This document shows positions 58,783-64,000 of a stretch of 64,000 bases of DNA, one piece after another. The notes under the pieces are model-generated. The model searched no databases. It was not told where the DNA came from and saw only the letters and a list, made by a program, of their open reading frames with translations. Source of the stretch: Soehngenia sp. (GTDB taxonomy: Bacteria; Bacillota; Clostridia; Tissierellales; Tissierellaceae). Location of the stretch: NCBI GenBank assembly GCA_024637045.1, contig JAGXFX010000021.1:58121-122120 (forward strand), in the 5' to 3' direction. The first letter of the stretch is position 1, and each line of letters opens with the position of its first letter. The translations under genes and the position numbers were made by a program.

Positions 58783-60837
58783 ATGACAAAAGTTAGAATA
58801 TATGAATTGGCAAAAGAACTTAATATGACAAGCAAAGAGTTAATGGAAAAGATCGAAGGACTTGAATTGAAGATCAATAGTCACATGAGTTCCATCGAGG
58901 ATGAAGAAGCAAAATTAATCAAGGACTTGCTTACAGAAGAAAATCCTGAAGAAAAAGTCGTGGTTGATGATGAATCTGAAGATTTTATTGACGAGGAAGA
59001 AAAACCAAAGAATAAGAAACCAAAGAAAAAACAGCAGAAAATCGAAGAAACTCCAAAAGAAAAAGAGGAAACCAATATCGAAAAGAAGATTATAGAAATC
59101 GAATCAGAGGTAATTGTTAAAGAACTGGCCGAAATGATTGGCGTTAATGCATCGCAGATTATTACAAAATTGATAGGCTTAGGTGTAATGGTTAATCAGA
59201 ATCAAGCTATAGACAGCGAGATAGCAGCACTCGTAGCAGATGATTTTGGAGTGGAAGTTCAGGAATTGGAACCAGAAGTTGAAAAGACAGAAGCTGATCT
59301 TTTGGATTATGATGACGAACCGGAAGATATGCTCCCTAAACCACCTGTAGTTACTGTAATGGGACACGTTGACCATGGTAAAACATCATTGCTTGATGCT
59401 ATAAGACATACAAATGTTACAGACAAAGAGGCTGGCGGAATTACTCAGCATATTGGAGCTTATGCGGTAAATATTAACAATAAGAAAATTGTCTTCCTGG
59501 ATACACCAGGTCACGAGGCATTCACTTCAATGAGAGCAAGAGGAGCAAGTGTTACTGACGTTGCGATACTTGTAGTAGCTGCTGATGATGGTGTAATGCC
59601 ACAAACAGTTGAAGCTATTTCTCATGCAAAGGCCGCAGGGGTACCAATCATAGTAGCAATAAATAAAATGGATAAACCTGATGCTAACCCTGACAGAGTA
59701 AAACAGGAACTATCTGACAATGGACTTGTACCAGAGGATTGGGGTGGAAATACAATAATAGTACCAGTATCTGCTATAAAAAGAACTGGAATAGAAGATC
59801 TCCTTGAAATGATACTTCTGGTAGCAGATATGCAGGAATTAAAGGCTAATCCTGACAGAAGAGCTGTAGGTACAATAATAGAGGCTCAACTTGACAAAGG
59901 AAAAGGCCCTCTTGCTACAGTACTTGTTCAGAAAGGAACGTTGAACGTTGGGAATATGGTTGTATCTGGAACTGCAACTGGACGTATCCGTGCTATGCTT
60001 GATGAAAAAGGTAAGAACGTCAAGAAAGCAACTCCTTCAATGCCAGTTGTGATATTGGGACTATCTGAAGTTCCAAATGCTGGGGACTTATTATTTGCAG
60101 TAGAAAACGAAAAAGCTGCAAGGAACTTAGCAGGTGTGAGGAAAGATGCAATTAGAGAAGCACAGATGAAACAATCTTCCAAAGTTTCACTTGATGACCT
60201 CTTTGAGAAAATCAAACTGGGTGAAATAAAAGATCTTAACATAATTGTTAAAGGTGATGTAAGGGGATCAATTGAAGCTCTAAGCCAATCACTTAATAAA
60301 TTAGATACTGAGGAAGTACGAGTTAATTTGATACACGGTGGAGTTGGTGGAATCACTGAAAGTGATATTATGCTGGCATCTGCTTCTAATGCGATAGTAA
60401 TAGGTTTCAATGTAAGGCCAAACCTTAATGCTATAGAGGTTGCAAAAAATGAAGATGTTGATATAAGAACATACAGAATAATCTATGAGGCGATTGAGGA
60501 CATACAAGCAGCAGTAAAAGGAATGCATGCTCCAAAGATTGTAGAAGAAATTCTTGGTAGAGCGCAGATAAGAGCTACATTCAGACTGCCAAACGGAAAC
60601 AGTATAGCCGGAATATATGTATTGAGCGGCAAGATAACAAGAAATGCCAATATCAGACTTCTTAGAGATGATGTTGTTGTATTTGATGGATCTGTGTCTT
60701 CCCTAAAGAGATTCAAAGATGATGCTAGAGAAGTTCTTACAGGTTTCGAAGCAGGCTTAGGTCTTGATAATTATAACGATATAAAAGAAGGGGACAATCT
60801 TGAGGCATATGTTCTTAAGGAAGTTAAAAGAGATTAG
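58783..60837 (+). CDS. infB: Translation initiation factor IF-2
   Basis: [55 protein letters not shown]. Confidence 0.97.
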   Translation: MTKVRIYELAKELNMTSKELMEKIEGLELKINSHMSSIEDEEAKLIKDLLTEENPEEKVVVDDESEDFIDEEEKPKNKKPKKKQQKIEETPKEKEETNIEKKIIEIESEVIVKELAEMIGVNASQIITKLIGLGVMVNQNQAIDSEIAALVADDFGVEVQELEPEVEKTEADLLDYDDEPEDMLPKPPVVTVMGHVDHGKTSLLDAIRHTNVTDKEAGGITQHIGAYAVNINNKKIVFLDTPGHEAFTSMRARGASVTDVAILVVAADDGVMPQTVEAISHAKAAGVPIIVAINKMDKPDANPDRVKQELSDNGLVPEDWGGNTIIVPVSAIKRTGIEDLLEMILLVADMQELKANPDRRAVGTIIEAQLDKGKGPLATVLVQKGTLNVGNMVVSGTATGRIRAMLDEKGKNVKKATPSMPVVILGLSEVPNAGDLLFAVENEKAARNLAGVRKDAIREAQMKQSSKVSLDDLFEKIKLGEIKDLNIIVKGDVRGSIEALSQSLNKLDTEEVRVNLIHGGVGGITESDIMLASASNAIVIGFNVRPNLNAIEVAKNEDVDIRTYRIIYEAIEDIQAAVKGMHAPKIVEEILGRAQIRATFRLPNGNSIAGIYVLSGKITRNANIRLLRDDVVVFDGSVSSLKRFKDDAREVLTGFEAGLGLDNYNDIKEGDNLEAYVLKEVKRD

Positions 60838-60848
60838 GGGTGTGACAA

Positions 60849-61229
60849 ATGAATGAAAAAAGAATTAATCGAATTTCAGAAGAAGTAAAAAAAGTAGTAT
60901 CCGACCTAATTCAAAATGAGATCAAAGATCCAAGAATAAGTGGAATGCCAAGTGTAAATAAAGTAAGCGTAACTAAGGATTTAAGATTTGCAAAAATCTA
61001 TATATCAGTACTTGGTAGTGAAGAGGATAAGGCAAGTACTATTGAGGGACTACAGAGCGCCAAGGGGTTTGTAAGAAAAGAAATTGGTAGCAGAATAGAT
61101 CTTAGACATGTCCCAGAGCCACTGTTCGAACTTGATGAAAGTATAGAAAAAGCACTCTATATGACCAAACTTATCGAGGAGGTAAACCGAAACTCAAGGG
61201 AGGCCTCTGAAAATGATGACAAAGAGTAA
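60849..61229 (+). CDS. rbfA: 30S ribosome-binding factor RbfA
   Basis: RINRISEEVKKVVSDLIQNEIKDPRIS; FVRKEIGSRIDLRHVPEPLFELDESIE. Confidence 0.96.
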   Translation: MNEKRINRISEEVKKVVSDLIQNEIKDPRISGMPSVNKVSVTKDLRFAKIYISVLGSEEDKASTIEGLQSAKGFVRKEIGSRIDLRHVPEPLFELDESIEKALYMTKLIEEVNRNSREASENDDKE

Positions 61230-62181
61230 TGTAGAGTTTTTAAGAGAAGCCATAAAAAATTGCAAGAGAGTAGCTGTTGTATCCCACAAGAGTCCTGACG
61301 GAGATAATCTCGGTTCTCTCTTGGCAATGGCGCTTTCACTTGAGAAAATGGGAAAAGATGTTGTGTATGTCAAAGCAGACATAATACCTGAAGATTATGA
61401 GTTTTTACCTGGGATCGAAAAACTGGAAACGATTGATGATAGTATAGATGAAATTGATCTTTTAATGGTCTTGGACAGCAGTGATGAAGATAGACTGGGT
61501 GAAAATAAATTTTTACTTGAGAAGTCTAAAATAATTGCCAATATTGACCATCATGTAAGTAATACACAATTTGGAGACATAAACATTGTGCTTCCAGACT
61601 TGTCCTCAACTGGTGAAATTTTATTCAATATCTTGGTAGAACTGGAAATGCCCATAGACAACATTATCGCTTCCTTGATATACGTAGCAATGAGCACAGA
61701 TACTGGTAGATTCACCTATCAGGGTGTAACTGGAAGCACTCATGAGACAGTTGCAAAACTATATGATTATGGAATTGATTCTTACAGTATCAACAGAAGT
61801 CTCTACCAGAGACGAAGTCTTGCTAGAACGAAGCTATTTGTCAAAGCTGTATCACAGATTGTATTCTACAACAATAATAAAATCGGTGTTGTCAAAGTAT
61901 CAAAAAAAATGCTTGATGAAACTGAGACATCAATGGATGATACTGATGGAATAGTTGAATTTATTAGAGATACTGAATCAGTTGAGGCAGCATGCCTTCT
62001 TAAAGAAATTAATGAAAGTATTATAAAAATAAGTTTGAGAACAAAAAATGAAGTTGATGCCAATAAAGTCTGCCAAGCATTCAGTGGTGGCGGTCATAAC
62101 AGAGCTTCTGGGGCAACTGTTGAGGACTCACTAGATAATGCTGAAAAAAGATTGGTAGCTGAAATTAATAAATATTTATAG
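61213..62181 (+). CDS. nrnA: DHH/DHHA1 family phosphoesterase (oligoribonuclease NrnA-like)
   Basis: VSHKSPDGDNLGSLLAM; NIDHHVSNTQFGDIN; FSGGGHNRASGAT. Confidence 0.93.
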   Translation: MMTKSNVEFLREAIKNCKRVAVVSHKSPDGDNLGSLLAMALSLEKMGKDVVYVKADIIPEDYEFLPGIEKLETIDDSIDEIDLLMVLDSSDEDRLGENKFLLEKSKIIANIDHHVSNTQFGDINIVLPDLSSTGEILFNILVELEMPIDNIIASLIYVAMSTDTGRFTYQGVTGSTHETVAKLYDYGIDSYSINRSLYQRRSLARTKLFVKAVSQIVFYNNNKIGVVKVSKKMLDETETSMDDTDGIVEFIRDTESVEAACLLKEINESIIKISLRTKNEVDANKVCQAFSGGGHNRASGATVEDSLDNAEKRLVAEINKYL

Positions 62182-62198
62182 ATAAGCAGGGTGATAGT

Positions 62199-63089
62199 AT
62201 GGATGGAATAATTAATTTTTTCAAACCTGCTGGGATGACTTCCCATGATGCAGTATCCTATTTTAGGAGACTTCTGGGCACGAAAAAGGTTGGGCATACA
62301 GGTACCCTGGACCCAATGGCAACAGGTGTGCTTCCTATTTGTATAGGTAAAGGGACGAAAATTTCAGAATACCTACTTGCAGTCGACAAGGAATATATTG
62401 CTGAGCTGACATTGGGTGCGGCTTCTGATTCACAGGATAGCACGGGCAATGTAACCCATACTTCAGACAAGGTTGTAACTTTGGATGAGATAGAAGATGC
62501 ACTGCAATCTTTTAAAGGCCGCATAGACCAGATTCCTCCTATGTATTCGGCTAAAAAAATAGGCGGAAAGAAACTTTATGAGCTTGCAAGGATTGGAATA
62601 GAAGTCGAAAGAGAACCTAGGAAAATAAACATCAAGGATATTCAAATTCTCCACAACAAGGACAACAGAAATATTATCTTCTACACCAAATGCTCCAAAG
62701 GAACTTACATCAGAACAATTTGCAATGATCTAGGCGAAAAATTGAGAACCTACGGACATATGTCATATTTGCTCAGAGTGGGAGTAGGTAACTTCAAGAT
62801 AGAAAACTCATATGGCATGGACACTCTCAACAACATGAGTCTTGATGATATCATTAAAATAATACAGCCAATAGACAAAGCGATTCTTTTTATGGAGGAT
62901 ATTTATCTGGATAGTTCATACTACAAGCCTCTGACCAATGGAGTCAGAGTTGATATTGATAACTCTTCTAAAGCAACTGTTAATCAACTGCTTAGAGTGT
63001 ATGTTTCAAATATGTTTATCGGTATAGGAAAACTTGCTGAAGTGAATGACAGAATAACACTGAAAATGGAAAAGGTACTGATCAGGTGA
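62199..63089 (+). CDS. truB: tRNA pseudouridine55 synthase TruB
   Basis: MDGIINFFKPAGMTSHDAVSYFRRLLGTKKVGHTGTLDPMATGVLPICIGKGTK. Confidence 0.97.
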   Translation: MDGIINFFKPAGMTSHDAVSYFRRLLGTKKVGHTGTLDPMATGVLPICIGKGTKISEYLLAVDKEYIAELTLGAASDSQDSTGNVTHTSDKVVTLDEIEDALQSFKGRIDQIPPMYSAKKIGGKKLYELARIGIEVEREPRKINIKDIQILHNKDNRNIIFYTKCSKGTYIRTICNDLGEKLRTYGHMSYLLRVGVGNFKIENSYGMDTLNNMSLDDIIKIIQPIDKAILFMEDIYLDSSYYKPLTNGVRVDIDNSSKATVNQLLRVYVSNMFIGIGKLAEVNDRITLKMEKVLIR

Positions 63090-63093
63090 GATA

Positions 63094-64000
63094 ATGGAAA
63101 TTGTACGAATTGACAATACAAACGAGACGAGATTTGAAACGTCCCTGGCTCTTGGGAATTTTGATGGTGTTCATATTGGTCACCAAAAACTAATATTATC
63201 AATGATTGAAACCGCTGATAAGGCTGAATTAAGACCTTCTATGATGATATTTGAGAACCATACAAAGTCTTTTGTTTTTAAAAATGGTCCGAGGCTGATT
63301 AACAGCAATTCTCAAAAGAATAAATTTCTTGAAAAGCTTGGTGTGAAAACTCTTTATACTATGAGGTTTGATGACGAAGTTATGACCCTTAGTCCAAGAG
63401 ATTTCGTAAGCACTCTTCTTTATGAGAAGTTGAATTGTAGAGCAATTACAGTTGGTCCTGACTATAGGTTTGGTCACAAAGCCAAGGGAGATGTGGAACA
63501 GTTGCTGGCTCTTAGTAATGAGCTTGGAATAGATACTCAGATAATCCAACCTGTTTATCACAATGATATTTTAGTCAGCAGCACCCTAATCCGAGAGCAT
63601 TTGACAGATGGAGAGATCATTGAGGCCAACAAATTACTTGGGAGACCTTTTGCCATTATTGGTGAGGTAATTCACGGTAAAGGTTTGGGTAAAAAACTCG
63701 GCGTTCCAACTGCCAACATCAAACCAAAAGACAAGTATGTTATACCAAAAAAAGGTATATACATGACATATACAGTAATTGAAGACAAAGCATATCCTAG
63801 TGCAACAAATATTGGTGTTAATCCTACTTTTGATGAAGTAGATTTAAAAATTGAAAATCATATTATTGGTTTTGATAGTCAGATTTACGGAAAAGAAATT
63901 GAGATATTCTTCCTGGAATATGTAAGGCCAGAGAAAAAATTTGATTCAATTGATGAACTTAAGAAAAAAATGCAGGAAGATATCCGGTATGTTGAGCAAA
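63094..64000 (+). CDS. ribF: Bifunctional riboflavin kinase/FAD synthetase, 3' end truncated by window
   Basis: Manual translation MEIVRIDNTNETRFETSLALGNFDGVHIGHQKL...VGPDYRFGHKAKGDVEQL...GKGLGKKLGVPTANI...NIGVNPTFDE; open to window end. Confidence 0.95.
   Translation, partial: MEIVRIDNTNETRFETSLALGNFDGVHIGHQKLILSMIETADKAELRPSMMIFENHTKSFVFKNGPRLINSNSQKNKFLEKLGVKTLYTMRFDDEVMTLSPRDFVSTLLYEKLNCRAITVGPDYRFGHKAKGDVEQLLALSNELGIDTQIIQPVYHNDILVSSTLIREHLTDGEIIEANKLLGRPFAIIGEVIHGKGLGKKLGVPTANIKPKDKYVIPKKGIYMTYTVIEDKAYPSATNIGVNPTFDEVDLKIENHIIGFDSQIYGKEIEIFFLEYVRPEKKFDSIDELKKKMQEDIRYVEQ

Overview
The 64 kb window looks like a contiguous block of a low-GC Firmicutes (Clostridia-like) chromosome. It is dense in housekeeping genes and almost entirely on the + strand. 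Gene order closely follows the classical Bacillus/Clostridium core supercluster: rqcH (-) | yicC-remA-gmk-rpoZ-coaBC-priA-def-fmt-yugP-rsmB-rlmN-prpC-prkC-rsgA-rpe-[TPP riboswitch]-thiT-thiN | rpmB (-) | yloU-yloV-recG-rsmD-coaD-coiled-coil protein | tmcAL (-) | ackA-yceD-rpmF-plsX-acpP-rnc-radical SAM-smc-ftsY-ylxM-ffh-rpsP-khpA-rimM-trmD-rplS-rbgA-rnhB-yraN-comM-dprA-topA-codY-rpsB-tsf-pyrH-frr-uppS-cdsA-rseP-ispG-polC-rimP-nusA-rnpM-infB-rbfA-nrnA-truB-ribF (partial). I see no mobile elements, CRISPR arrays, phage genes, rRNA/tRNA genes or defence islands, and no convincing wholly new system. The items most worth a second look are: an uncharacterised Elp3/HemN-like radical SAM protein fixed between rnc and smc; a SepIVA/DivIVA-like coiled-coil protein after coaD; a 14-bp perfect inverted repeat abutting a strong promoter upstream of ylxM-ffh; structured leaders before rimP, rplS and rpsB; a TPP riboswitch with its own terminator inserted into the cluster; a direct repeat upstream of ispG; and the absence of dxr, fapR/fab genes, ylxQ, hslUV and xerC from their usual positions. 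All assignments come from reading the sequence and protein motifs; no database search was run.
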